A DNA stretch of 19,546 bases, from NCBI GenBank assembly GCA_035476855.1, contig DATILC010000330.1:1-19546 (forward strand). Reading direction: 5' to 3'. Within the stretch, counting starts at the first letter, position 1, and each line of letters opens with the position of its first letter. The notes under the pieces were generated by a model that searched no databases, was not told where the DNA came from, and worked only from the letters and a program-made list of their open reading frames with translations. Of the stretch, positions 9,380 to 16,151 are shown piece after piece. Made by a program: the position numbers and the translations under genes. Source of the DNA: Solimonas_A sp035476855. GTDB lineage: Bacteria; Pseudomonadota; Gammaproteobacteria; Nevskiales; Nevskiaceae.

Positions 9380-9438
9380 GCTCCTCTCCTCGTGCAGGGA
9401 ACCGGCCTCATGTTCGGCGGAAGGCGCGGGCCGCGCTA

Positions 9439-10233
9439 TCAGAAATCTGCTGCGAGCCGGTCGAAGCGCGGCTGCATGCGGCGCAGCTGCGTCGGCGTGA
9501 TGCCGAAGCCCGCCCGGAAACTGGCGGCGAAATGCGCCGGGCTGCTGTAGCCACGGTCCAGCGCGATGCGCGTCAGCACCTCCGGCGTCTGTGCCATGGC
9601 GCCGCAGCTGTCGAGCAGGCGCGTCCAGTTGCGGTAGGCGGTCCAGGACACACCGGTGCGCCCGCTGAACAGGTGCGAGAAGCGGGAGTCGGAGAGTCCG
9701 AGACGACGCGCGAGCTGCGGCAGCGACAGGCTGCTCGCTGCGGCGTCGTCGAGCATCGCCTGCAGCTCACGCAGGCGGCCATCGCGCAGCCCCGAGGCCG
9801 CATGGCCGGCACGCGGCAGCAGGTCTTCCAGCAACAGCTCGCGCAGGCGCTTGCCGTCAGCCACAGGATCCGCCAGCAGCTGCAGCACCGCCTCGCGACC
9901 GCGGCGCAGCCATGCGGCATTGGCCGGTGCCGGGACGATGCTGCCGGGTGCCAGCAGCGGCCCATGCACCAGCGGATCGAAGTACACCACTGCCAGCGAG
10001 CGCTCGCCGCAATCCAGTTCATGCGGCAGCCCGGCCGCCAGCAACGCGCCCTCGCAGGCCAGCCACCGACCATCGGCGCGACGGATACGAAAAGGCCCGT
10101 CGAGCCCCAGCAACAACGCCGCCGCGCGGTGCTCGTGCACCCCCACCGCGCCCAGCGGCCCGACGAAGGCGACCACGTCCTGCCAGCGCAACAGGCGCGG
10201 AGCGACGGGGACGATGGCAGGGGCAGGATTCAC
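9439..10233 (-). CDS. AraC family transcriptional regulator
   Basis: From the GTG at 10233 the protein is 264 residues. The N-terminal ~120 residues look like a cupin-type sensing domain (VHEHRAAALLLGLDGPF). The C-terminal ~105 residues carry the two AraC helix-turn-helix units: LPQLARRLGLSDSRFSHLF, and TRIALDRGYSSPAHFAASF followed by the family-typical GITPTQLRR. The open frame continues to a start at 10311, which would overlap the divergent membrane gene and add a basic, non-conserved tail; the GTG leaves a 76-base divergent promoter region and is preferred, although no clear ribosome-binding site precedes it. It likely controls the downstream nitrilase unit, the divergent gene, or both. 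Confidence 0.85.
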   Translation of the reverse strand: MNPAPAIVPVAPRLLRWQDVVAFVGPLGAVGVHEHRAAALLLGLDGPFRIRRADGRWLACEGALLAAGLPHELDCGERSLAVVYFDPLVHGPLLAPGSIVPAPANAAWLRRGREAVLQLLADPVADGKRLRELLLEDLLPRAGHAASGLRDGRLRELQAMLDDAAASSLSLPQLARRLGLSDSRFSHLFSGRTGVSWTAYRNWTRLLDSCGAMAQTPEVLTRIALDRGYSSPAHFAASFRAGFGITPTQLRRMQPRFDRLAADF

Positions 10234-10264
10234 GCGCCGATGATGCTCAGCCGCCGCGGCCGTC

Positions 10265-10295
10265 GCAAGCCTTCTTGCTTTTGCCTGCCGGCAGG
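10265..10295. promoter_or_regulatory. Dyads in the divergent regulator/membrane-gene promoter region
   Basis: Between the AraC gene and the divergent membrane gene lie two dyads: the hairpin GCAAG-CCTT-CTTGC (10265-10278) and the perfect 12-base palindrome CCTGCCGGCAGG (10284-10295). AraC regulators often bind direct repeats rather than palindromes, so these are candidates for operators or RNA structure only. The palindrome is 14 bases before the membrane-gene ATG at 10310. Confidence 0.35.
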
Positions 10296-10309
10296 TTCCA
10301 ACTGTGGGC

Positions 10310-10957
10310 ATGATCGAAACCCTGGGCCCGTCCTCGATCCCGCTGGCCGTGAAGCTCGGCTACAGCGCCTTCATGGCCGTGCTGCTGCCGGTGTACCTGC
10401 GCAAGTACGGGCCGACCAACTTCCTCTACTTCTGCGACGTGGCGCTGCTGCTGGCGCTGGTCGGCATCTGGCCGGAAGACCCGCTGCTGCTGTCGATCGC
10501 CACCGTCGGCATCCTGATCCCGCAGGCGTTCTGGCTGCTGTCCTTCCTCGTCCACCTCGGCGGCGGCCACCTCACCGGCATGACCGACTACATGTTCGAG
10601 TCGCAGCGCTCACGCTTCCTGCGCGGGCTGTCGCTATTCCATGGCTGGCTGCCGCTGCTGTTGCTGTACCTGCTGGCGCGCACCGGCTACGACCCGCGCG
10701 CCCTGCCGATCTGGACCGTCATCGCCACCGTGCTGGTCCTGGTCTGCTACCGCTGGATGCCGCCGCCCTCGCCCGCCGGCAGCCGCGGCATGGCGCCGGT
10801 CAACATCAACTACGTCTACGGCCTCAACAACGAAACACCACAGCGCTGGATGTCGCAACGGACCTGGCTGATTGTGGTGCTGCTGGGATTTCCGTTGCTG
10901 CTGTATCTGCCGGCGCATGTCCTGCTGCTGTACTTCGTGCCGCGCGCGATGCCTTAG
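10310..10957 (+). CDS. Polytopic membrane protein, unknown
   Basis: A 215-residue protein from the ATG at 10310; a GTG two codons earlier is an alternative. It has about six hydrophobic segments (FMAVLLPVYL, FLYFCDVALLLALVGIW, LLLSIATVGILIPQAFWLL, WLPLLLLYLLA, WTVIATVLVLVCY, WLIVVLLGFPLLLYLPAHVLLLYF). A conserved-looking NINYVYGLN segment lies before the last helices. No known transporter motif is seen. Its promoter region is shared with the AraC gene, so it may be a regulatory target. Its TAG stop interlocks with the TAA stop of the convergent YciI gene. Confidence 0.78.
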   Translation: MIETLGPSSIPLAVKLGYSAFMAVLLPVYLRKYGPTNFLYFCDVALLLALVGIWPEDPLLLSIATVGILIPQAFWLLSFLVHLGGGHLTGMTDYMFESQRSRFLRGLSLFHGWLPLLLLYLLARTGYDPRALPIWTVIATVLVLVCYRWMPPPSPAGSRGMAPVNINYVYGLNNETPQRWMSQRTWLIVVLLGFPLLLYLPAHVLLLYFVPRAMP

Positions 10958-11358
10958 GGCTGGCTGCTGAACGCCGCCGGCGTCTCGTTGGTCACTGCGA
11001 AAGCGCTGGCCTTCTCCGGATCGATCGGCCGAATCTCGAAGCTCAGGCCACAGGCTATGCAGGGATTGCCCGAGGCGATCTGCGCCGCCTCGTCGAGGCT
11101 GGCGGCCTGAATGAACCAGTAGCCGCCGACGACCTCCTTGGCCTCCGCGAACGGGCCATCCGTCACCCCACGCCTGGAAACGGTCCTGCTCTCCCTCGCA
11201 AGCCGCTGGCCCGGCTTCATCCGGCCTTCGGCGACCAGCTGGCCATGCCAGGCATAGAAGCGATCGATCGCATCCTGTATCTCTTCCTGCGGCAGGTCGA
11301 CATCCCACTGGCCACGCGAGATGACGAGATACTCGGATGCTGCGGCATGCCTGGTCAT
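10954..11358 (-). CDS. YciI/DGPF domain protein
   Basis: A 134-residue protein of the YCII-related type. The hallmark DGPFAEAKEVVGGYWFI sits at about residues 67-83, followed by the helix SLDEAAQIA, and the EIRPID strand closes the ferredoxin-like alpha/beta fold. Family members are small proteins of poorly known, possibly dehalogenase-like or sensing function, and are often encoded near ECF sigma factors; none is present in this window. The ATG at 11358 has no strong ribosome-binding site, but the fold begins soon after it (SEYLVISRG). The C-terminal ~20 residues go beyond the domain. The gene ends against the convergent membrane gene, with stop codons sharing bases. Confidence 0.85.
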   Translation of the reverse strand: MTRHAAASEYLVISRGQWDVDLPQEEIQDAIDRFYAWHGQLVAEGRMKPGQRLARESRTVSRRGVTDGPFAEAKEVVGGYWFIQAASLDEAAQIASGNPCIACGLSFEIRPIDPEKASAFAVTNETPAAFSSQP

Positions 11359-11431
11359 GAGCTTTCGATCCGGCAGAGGGACGTGAACTATATGCCGATT
11401 TTCCTGCGCGCCTGCTTACCCATGTGGCTCG

Positions 11432-11761
11432 CTAGAGCAGCACAAACTTGACCGACGTATTCACCGCATCACGAATCACCTTGATCGCCGCATTCAGCGC
11501 CTCTTCGATCATCAGCTGGTTCAGACCCTGGACCGCAAGCAAGGTGGTTTCCCAGGCCTCGGTCTGGAACTCCACGTGCAGCCTGGCCCGGCCCTCCGAG
11601 ATCAGGCCTTCCGCGTGCATGGCCGCGATGCTCGCCAGCCTTTCGGCGAACATCCGCGATTCGGATTCAAAGTATTTCTGCGTCGCCGGCCAGCGTTCAC
11701 CGACAACGCCTTTTGCCGCTCCAATCATGCCGCTGGCGATTTCCTCGACATTCAGGCTCAT
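11432..11761 (-). CDS. Small helical protein, unknown
   Basis: A 109-residue protein that looks almost wholly alpha-helical, with no signal peptide and no strong membrane helix. The pattern of alanines, glutamates and leucines suggests an amphipathic helical bundle. A good AGGAGA lies about 9 bases before the ATG. It follows the lipoprotein gene by 11 bases on the same strand, so the two are almost certainly co-transcribed. No family is recognised. A cytoplasmic partner of the lipoprotein's system is possible but unsupported. Confidence 0.7.
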   Translation of the reverse strand: MSLNVEEIASGMIGAAKGVVGERWPATQKYFESESRMFAERLASIAAMHAEGLISEGRARLHVEFQTEAWETTLLAVQGLNQLMIEEALNAAIKVIRDAVNTSVKFVLL

Positions 11762-11772
11762 GGTCGTGTCTC

Positions 11773-12294
11773 CTACTCAGGATTGATCTGGCTCGGCGCT
11801 GCCGCCGCCTTGGTTTCATCCGGCTTTTCGCCGCGCTTCTTGGCCAGCTCCAGCGTCAGTATCGCGGTGAACTGGGCGTTGAAGGCGCCACGCAGGCTTT
11901 CCCGAATTTCCCTTGGCGTCAGTCCCTCGGTGGAGCTGTGCATCTTCTCCATCCGGTCCAGGTTCTTTCTCAGCTTGTCGAACATCCTGACCGTCAGGCT
12001 GTTCCTCTCTACGGCGTCTGCCCTCAGCCGCAAGCCGCTGATCGATACCTTCGCGGCGCTGTAGAACGGCTTGTTGCTGCCGTATCCCTCGACCTTGCCG
12101 TCATCCGATTTTGCGGAGGATTCCAGCTTGACCAGGAAGGTTTCAAAGTCCTTCTGCAAGGCCGTCGTTCCTGTGTCGATCTGTTCGTCATAGTCGGCAA
12201 TGAACTTGACGCTGGCACAGCCCGACAGCACGCAAAGCGCGAGCAGTGCACTGAGCACTCTTGCTTGGAAAGAGATGGAACTGGATATCCGCAT
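11773..12294 (-). CDS. Predicted outer- or inner-membrane lipoprotein
   Basis: A 173-residue protein with a lipoprotein signal peptide: basic/polar start, hydrophobic core (VLSALLALCVL), then the lipobox LSGC with C26 as the lipidated residue. Residue +2 is Ala, which would favour outer-membrane sorting in the E. coli Lol rule. The mature part is mostly helical and charged, ending in a K/E/A-rich tail. GGGAG lies six bases before the ATG. It is followed after 11 bases by the small helical protein and diverges from the carboxymuconolactone-decarboxylase-like gene over 164 bases. No domain is recognised. Confidence 0.78.
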   Translation of the reverse strand: MRISSSISFQARVLSALLALCVLSGCASVKFIADYDEQIDTGTTALQKDFETFLVKLESSAKSDDGKVEGYGSNKPFYSAAKVSISGLRLRADAVERNSLTVRMFDKLRKNLDRMEKMHSSTEGLTPREIRESLRGAFNAQFTAILTLELAKKRGEKPDETKAAAAPSQINPE

Positions 12295-12439
12295 TGCAGG
12301 CTCCCTGGCACGCCAACGAATGGCCGCTCGTTGTATCGTCGCCGGGGCAACAGCGTCAACGTGAAGCCGGCGTCAGGTTGCTACTGCAAGCGGATGAAGA
12401 TGCGCCACCGCCGGGATGGCGCAATAGCGATGCAGCCAT

Positions 12440-12449
12440 CCTCGCGAGG
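12440..12449. promoter_or_regulatory. Palindrome overlapping the ribosome-binding site of the CMD-like gene
   Basis: The perfect palindrome CCTCGCGAGG overlaps the GAGGA that serves the ATG at 12459. It could be an operator or a small RNA hairpin masking the site. A 10-base palindrome can easily occur by chance in GC-rich DNA. Confidence 0.2.
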
Positions 12450-12458
12450 AACAGGATC

Positions 12459-12974
12459 ATGAGCACCGACGCAATCCCCCAGTCCCCGCGGCGTGAAGCC
12501 CTCAACGCCCGCATCCAGGCCTTCAGCGCGGAGCTGCGTCGCGAAGCAGCATTGCCGCCGCGGCTGATCGAGCTGCTGCGCCTGCGCATCGCCTTCCACA
12601 ACCAGTGCCGCTACTGCATGTCTATGCGCTATGGCGCGGCGCTGGACGACGGTCTGACCGAGGACCTGGTCTGCTCGCTGCAGAAGCCGGCGGAAGATCC
12701 CGACTTCAGTCCCGCCGAGAAAGCTGCCCTGGCCTTTGCCGATCGCTTCGCCACCGATCACCTGGCCATCGACACCGCGATGCTGGCCGGCCTGCGCGAA
12801 CACTTCGCCGCCGACGAACTCGCCGACCTCGGCGCACTGGCTGCCTGCTTCACCGGCTTCGGCCGCATGGGCGCGGTGTTCGATGGTGGAGAGACGCTGC
12901 CGGTGGGCCCGCGCAAGGCCGATGGCAGCAGGCTGGCACCGTGGGAGGTACAGGAACCGGTCGTCGTGCGCTGA
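12459..12974 (+). CDS. Carboxymuconolactone decarboxylase (AhpD-like) family protein
   Basis: A 171-residue protein. The CMD/AhpD signature is present: an LRIAFHNQCRYCMSMR helix with the redox-type CxxC at C50/C53, followed by the helical half-domain KAALAFADRFA. Family members are either decarboxylases lacking the Cys pair or AhpD-like alkyl hydroperoxidases with it. The usual His four residues after the second Cys is Arg57 here, so classic AhpD proton relay may be altered. The open frame reaches further back to 12261, but the ATG at 12459 with GAGGAACAGG before it matches the expected domain start. It is convergent with the secreted hydrolase, 15 bases apart. Confidence 0.85.
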   Translation: MSTDAIPQSPRREALNARIQAFSAELRREAALPPRLIELLRLRIAFHNQCRYCMSMRYGAALDDGLTEDLVCSLQKPAEDPDFSPAEKAALAFADRFATDHLAIDTAMLAGLREHFAADELADLGALAACFTGFGRMGAVFDGGETLPVGPRKADGSRLAPWEVQEPVVVR

Positions 12975-12989
12975 CGGAAAAGCGGCTTG

Positions 12990-13883
12990 TCACTTCAACG
13001 CCGGTGCATCAAGAAACCCGCCGATCATCGGCGCCAACCACCCGGTGCGTGTCGTCACCTGCATGTGGTCGCTGCCGGGCAGTACGGCGAGCTGTGCCTG
13101 CGGCAGCAGCCGGAACATCTCCACGGCATGCTCGGGGCGGATCACGTCGGCGTCGCCGATCACCACGAGCGCCGGCGCGGCAACGCTGCGGATGGCATCG
13201 GATGGGATGTCCTTGAAGCCGCGCATGCGCTGCACTGCCTTGTCGTGCATCACCTGCAGGTTCCCGGGCTCAGGCGCGACCTTGAGATACGCCTCCTGCA
13301 GTTCCTGAGGCATGTTCTCCAGCGTGGCCTTGGCCATCGCGTCCCAGAGCCAGGGATAGGCACCATCGCGCTTGACCAGCGCCGACGCCAGCACCAGCTT
13401 GCGTACGACCTTCGGATGCCGGATCGCCACCTGCAAGGCGATGGTGCCGCCGTTGCTGAATCCGAACAGATCCGCCTTGCCGATGTGCAGGTGCTCCAGC
13501 AGCGCCGCGGTGTCATCCGCAGATTGCTCGAAGCTGAAAGGCCGGCCGGCGATGTCCGCCGTGTGCCCATAACCCTGCTGCTCGAAGGCGATGACCTGCC
13601 GCTCGCGCGCCAGTGCCGGCAGGATCTGGCCGAAGGACGTCTGGATGGTGTCGCCGCCGCCATGCAGCAGCACCAGCGGCGCTTGCCCGGGCTTGGCGAC
13701 GCCGTGAATCTCGAAATAGATGCGCAGGCCGTTGACGGGCGCGTAGCCCGTCCGGACAGCCTGTTTTTCAGGGGCTTGGGCTGCCGCTGGCGCAACGATG
13801 CCCGTGGCGAGGACGCAAGCCGCGGCCAGCGGTAGAAACAGTGTGGCGATGTTCTTGTTCATGATTCGAGTGAAGTTTTCCAT
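12990..13883 (-). CDS. Secreted alpha/beta-fold hydrolase
   Basis: A 297-residue protein. The signal peptide ends near AAAQA (residue 37), so it is probably periplasmic or secreted. The mature part carries HGGG (74-77, oxyanion hole), the nucleophile elbow GFSNGG with S143, the acid at D246 in GDADVIRP, and the catalytic H273 in GSDHMQ. The fold fits the large alpha/beta hydrolase family (esterase, lipase or epoxide-hydrolase-like); the substrate is unknown. The frame is open to 13949, but the ATG at 13883 has GGAGG five bases upstream and gives a proper signal peptide; a second ATG at 13862 would also give one. A possible ECF42-type promoter lies about 70-100 bases upstream. Confidence 0.88.
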   Translation of the reverse strand: MENFTRIMNKNIATLFLPLAAACVLATGIVAPAAAQAPEKQAVRTGYAPVNGLRIYFEIHGVAKPGQAPLVLLHGGGDTIQTSFGQILPALARERQVIAFEQQGYGHTADIAGRPFSFEQSADDTAALLEHLHIGKADLFGFSNGGTIALQVAIRHPKVVRKLVLASALVKRDGAYPWLWDAMAKATLENMPQELQEAYLKVAPEPGNLQVMHDKAVQRMRGFKDIPSDAIRSVAAPALVVIGDADVIRPEHAVEMFRLLPQAQLAVLPGSDHMQVTTRTGWLAPMIGGFLDAPALK

Positions 13884-13910
13884 GAGGCCCTCCGGATGGG
13901 GGCGACGCCT

Positions 13911-13928
13911 CCGGTCGGTCCTGACCGG
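13911..13928. other. Hairpin in the hydrolase 5' leader
   Basis: CCGGTC and GACCGG are perfect 6-base arms around a 6-base loop. If transcription starts near the candidate promoter at 13953-13979, the hairpin lies in the mRNA leader upstream of the GGAGG site, and could affect mRNA stability or translation. A chance stem in GC-rich DNA is possible. Confidence 0.3.
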
Positions 13929-13952
13929 CTGGCTGTCCACCCCATCCATGTC

Positions 13953-13979
13953 GACGAACGAGGGGGCATGAAATCGACA
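13953..13979 (-). promoter_or_regulatory. Possible ECF42-type promoter of the secreted hydrolase
   Basis: Read on the minus strand: TGTCGA (13979-13974), 17 bases, then CGTC (13956-13953). From memory, promoters of ECF42 sigma factors carry TGTCGA in the -35 and a CGTC/CGA-like -10. The spacing places the start of transcription near 13945, leaving a leader of about 60 bases to the ATG at 13883. Alternatively, TGTCGA and TCGACA (13949-13954 and 13974-13979 on the plus strand) form a dyad that could be a repressor operator. No sigma factor is encoded in the window. Confidence 0.35.
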
Positions 13980-14001
13980 GTTTCCAGGGTTTTATCTGCC
14001 C

Positions 14002-14133
14002 AGGGAACCTTTGAAAAAGTTGCCGTTCGCCCTGAGCCTGTCGAAGGGTGGACGGCAACTCGTTGACCGGCGGTGGGGAAGTCCGCCCGTGCTTCGACAG
14101 GCTCAGCACGAACGGACTTTTCAGAGGCGCCCT
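14002..14133. repeat. Long imperfect inverted repeat (REP/REPIN- or MITE-like)
   Basis: The left arm (about 14002-14046) and right arm (about 14091-14133) are inverted copies sharing AGGG..CCT.TGAAAA..GT, then CGTTCG, then CTGAGCCTGTCGAAG. A ~45-base centre separates them. The core CTGAGCCTGTCGAAG with its complement is a well-known dispersed repeat motif in many proteobacterial genomes, recalled from general knowledge. The right end lies on the stop codon of the next minus-strand gene (TAG at 14132-14134), so this element may also form its transcription end. No transposase is nearby, so mobility would need to be in trans. Confidence 0.8.
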
Positions 14134-14665
14134 AGTGTGCAGACTCAGGAACCGGTTTCCGGGCCGTTGGCGGGGTCAGCTCCACAGTCGTGTAGACCAC
14201 CTTGTCCGCTCCGAATGACGCCGTGTACCGCAGGGTCAATTCGCTGTTCGAATACTTCGGACGCGCCGCCAGAATGAGCAACTCGGTTGCAGCGCCGAGC
14301 TTCAATGGCAGTGAACCCACCCAGCGAAAGTAGTCCCGGTTGAAGAGCGAGACCAGCGCCAGCTCGTCCGGGTTGTCGTGGTTATGTGCCTCGACGGCCA
14401 TCGGCATCACGGAGAAGCCAACAGGCGGTGACATGCCGAGCTGCTTCGCGAGCTTGCGCGGGACGTGTATCTCCGCCAGGCGGTTGTCCTTCAGGCCGTT
14501 GCTGATGCTGACGAGAAAGCCGCGTGATCCATCGATGCCCGAGAGGCTGCTGCTGAGGGGGAGCTCGGCGTCGGGCTGCGGCTGGGCCAGACTGGCTGGG
14601 CCAGGGATGAAGATCGAGACGATGCAGCCGACCAGGACGATGGCAAGGCCGCGGGCGGATTTCAT
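14132..14665 (-). CDS. Secreted protein, unknown
   Basis: A 177-residue protein with an N-terminal signal peptide (MKSARGLAIVLVGCIVSIFI, probable cleavage near ASLAQ). The mature part is predicted to be beta-rich, with alternating hydrophobic residues (FLVSISNG, LTLRYTASFGADKVVYTTVELT), suggesting a beta-sandwich, perhaps an immunoglobulin-like or binding fold. It starts three bases after the stop of the metallo-beta-lactamase-fold gene, with no good ribosome-binding site of its own, so it is probably translated by coupling. Its stop codon falls in the end of the inverted repeat. No family is recognised. Confidence 0.68.
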   Translation of the reverse strand: MKSARGLAIVLVGCIVSIFIPGPASLAQPQPDAELPLSSSLSGIDGSRGFLVSISNGLKDNRLAEIHVPRKLAKQLGMSPPVGFSVMPMAVEAHNHDNPDELALVSLFNRDYFRWVGSLPLKLGAATELLILAARPKYSNSELTLRYTASFGADKVVYTTVELTPPTARKPVPESAH

Positions 14666-14668
14666 GTC

Positions 14669-15415
14669 TCAGCCCCCGACGTCGACCGCCAGTGCATCCC
14701 TGAGCCGCCGGAGCAGCTCGCCTCCGTCGCCCCGATAGGAAGATCCGTGCATGCACGCGAGCATCTTCGGCTCCAGCCGGGCAAGGCGATCCACGAGCTG
14801 GCTGCCATTGCGCACGGCGGCATACGGAAACCCTTGTCGCATCATCTCGCTCGGCCCCCAAACCGCCTCGGCGGACTCCGTCAGGGCCGGGACATCCTTC
14901 CCGGGCTGGGCGAAGAGATCGCCACACAAGAGGACGCCATCGGTCTCGTCGAACAGATAGCCACACTCCATCCCATGGGGTACGTGAGGCGCGTCGATCC
15001 AGCGGACCGTGCGCCGCCCCAACCGCAGTGTTTCCCCATCGACGAGGCCCCGGGGCGCGCGATCGGCAACGTCGGCCACTGAAACCAGCGCAGCGAGCTG
15101 GCTGCAGAGCGGTTGCGCCTGCGGTGCGACCGCCAGCCACTCATTCAGCGCGCCGCACTCGTCGGCCTCGAAGTGGGAGAAGGCGATCCAGCGCAGACGA
15201 TCGGCCGGCAGGATGCTTTCGACCGCCTTCAGCGTCAGGGGGAACAGCCGGCGCGGGCCGGTGTGAAACAGCAGGGGCTCGTCGTCCACCAGCAGGAACT
15301 GGTTGAACGTGAACCCGCCCGGGATGGCTTCCGGAGGGACCGGCGTGCTCACGCGGAACAGACCCTCGGCGATCTGCGTGATGTTCGTGCCGGTCATGGC
15401 GTCGATGATGTTCAT
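14669..15415 (-). CDS. Metallo-beta-lactamase-fold protein, flavodiiron (ODP)-like
   Basis: A 248-residue protein. The metal-binding motif HFEADE (H81, E83, D85) is of the flavodiiron/oxygen-binding diiron type rather than the usual HxHxDH. Further likely ligands are H144 or H147 in APHVPHGM, D166 in LCGDLFAQ, and H223 in CMHGSS, spaced as in that family. There is no flavodoxin domain, so this is a stand-alone diiron-type domain, as in single-domain ODP proteins. Known relatives reduce oxygen or nitric oxide or sense oxygen; which applies is unknown. The ATG at 15415 has GAGG five bases upstream; an upstream start at 15463 would add 16 non-conserved residues. It is coupled to the secreted protein downstream. 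Confidence 0.83.
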   Translation of the reverse strand: MNIIDAMTGTNITQIAEGLFRVSTPVPPEAIPGGFTFNQFLLVDDEPLLFHTGPRRLFPLTLKAVESILPADRLRWIAFSHFEADECGALNEWLAVAPQAQPLCSQLAALVSVADVADRAPRGLVDGETLRLGRRTVRWIDAPHVPHGMECGYLFDETDGVLLCGDLFAQPGKDVPALTESAEAVWGPSEMMRQGFPYAAVRNGSQLVDRLARLEPKMLACMHGSSYRGDGGELLRRLRDALAVDVGG

Positions 15416-15476
15416 GAGGTCCTCGCTCGCTCCAGGGCGTTCAAGGCAAGCTTTTAAAGCCATCGAGCGCCTGGAT

Positions 15477-15512
15477 CAAGCCGCGGCCCTGCCGGAAGCA
15501 GGGCCGGGCTTG
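15477..15512 (-). terminator. Hairpin downstream of the cupin gene
   Basis: Inner arms GGCCCTGC and GCAGGGCC surround a 5-base loop, and outer arms CAAGC/GCTTG extend the stem with a two-base interior mismatch. It begins 13 bases past the cupin stop on the minus strand, the right position for a terminator. The tract after the stem is not T-rich, so termination strength is uncertain. Confidence 0.55.
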
Positions 15513-15524
15513 AACCGTTCGATC

Positions 15525-15965
15525 CTACTTTGCAGGCACCAGGTCAAACTTGCCCGACGACTCCTCGTAGAACAGCGCGCCCTCCTTGGCATCTCCGCCG
15601 CTGGAGTGCTTGTGACCGCCCGGAACCCGGATGAAATCCCCCGGCCCGACCCGCTTCTCTCCGGCCTCGTCCTTGTACACATACGCGCCCTTGAGGCCCA
15701 CGATCCAGATGTCGCTAGTGTGCGTGTGCATGCCGGCGTCGAAGCCCGGCACGAACCTGGTATAGGCGCCGTAGCTCCCCTTGGCAGCATCTTCCCAAAG
15801 TACTGATTTGGAAACGCCGGGAATCACTTCCTTGAAGGCAGCCTGGCTGCCGGGGACAAAGATCGGGGCCTTCGCCTTCGGTGCTTCCTTGGCCTCCGCA
15901 AGACCACTCGTGCATGCAATCGCTAACGTCGTGGCAACGCCGAACATCAACAATCCATGTTTCAT
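15525..15965 (-). CDS. Secreted cupin-domain protein
   Basis: A 146-residue protein. The signal peptide (MKHGLLMFGVATTLAIACTS, probable cleavage after LAEA) is followed by a single cupin barrel. Cupin motif 1 is GMHTHTSDIWIV (H80, H82), with the usual Glu replaced by Asp or Ser, and motif 2 is GDFIRVPGGHKHSS (H118, H120). These could hold one metal ion. A Cys at residue 18 makes a weak lipobox, so lipid anchoring is possible but less likely. The frame is open to 16076, but the ATG at 15965 has GGAGAAGG just upstream and gives the signal peptide. It has its own hairpin terminator. The function of such small exported cupins is not established. Confidence 0.85.
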   Translation of the reverse strand: MKHGLLMFGVATTLAIACTSGLAEAKEAPKAKAPIFVPGSQAAFKEVIPGVSKSVLWEDAAKGSYGAYTRFVPGFDAGMHTHTSDIWIVGLKGAYVYKDEAGEKRVGPGDFIRVPGGHKHSSGGDAKEGALFYEESSGKFDLVPAK

Positions 15966-16053
15966 GTCCTTCTCCTGTCCGTAACGGGGCAATACCTGCG
16001 CGCAGCGATATACGCGCCGCCGCATCATGCTCCGAACGCTTGGGTGATGACTA

Positions 16054-16065
16054 GAACCCGGGTTC
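16054..16065. promoter_or_regulatory. 12-base palindrome GAACCCGGGTTC upstream of the cupin gene
   Basis: A perfect 12-base palindrome lies about 90 bases upstream of the cupin ATG, close to where the base composition changes between the chromosomal part and the cassette-like segment. It could be a repressor operator for the cupin gene. It is reported as a sequence fact with a speculative role. Confidence 0.3.
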
Positions 16066-16113
16066 AGCTGTGGCAAGGCCGTAACACGTAGCGGATGAAA
16101 AGGTGAGTGAATG

Positions 16114-16151
16114 TTTGTCAGCTTCGCTGATGCCGCTAGGCTGACGACAAA
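16114..16151 (-). terminator. Hairpin immediately after the membrane-protein pair
   Basis: Directly after the TAA stop at 16152, read on the minus strand, TTTGTCGTCAGC pairs with GCTGACAAA apart from a three-base bulge; an alternative tighter stem is TCAGC-GAA-GCTGA. No T-run follows. It could be a terminator for the two membrane genes or the remains of a degenerate attC: GCCTAGC, one base from the attC consensus GCCTAAC, lies inside it. Confidence 0.35.

Noticed and set aside
8393..9550. A 385-codon plus-strand frame opposite the nitrilase gene
   Set aside because: The nitrilase on the other strand has all catalytic residues and a strong ribosome-binding site; this frame has neither domain nor start signal.
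9367..11451. A 694-codon plus-strand frame across the AraC, membrane-protein and YciI genes
   Set aside because: It is antisense to two genes with clear domains and out of phase with the membrane gene; its sequence is low-complexity and Arg/Ala-rich.
16054..16065. GAACCCGGGTTC as an attachment (att) core for an island
   Set aside because: No tRNA gene is adjacent and no direct-repeat partner was seen within the window, so only the palindrome itself can be claimed.
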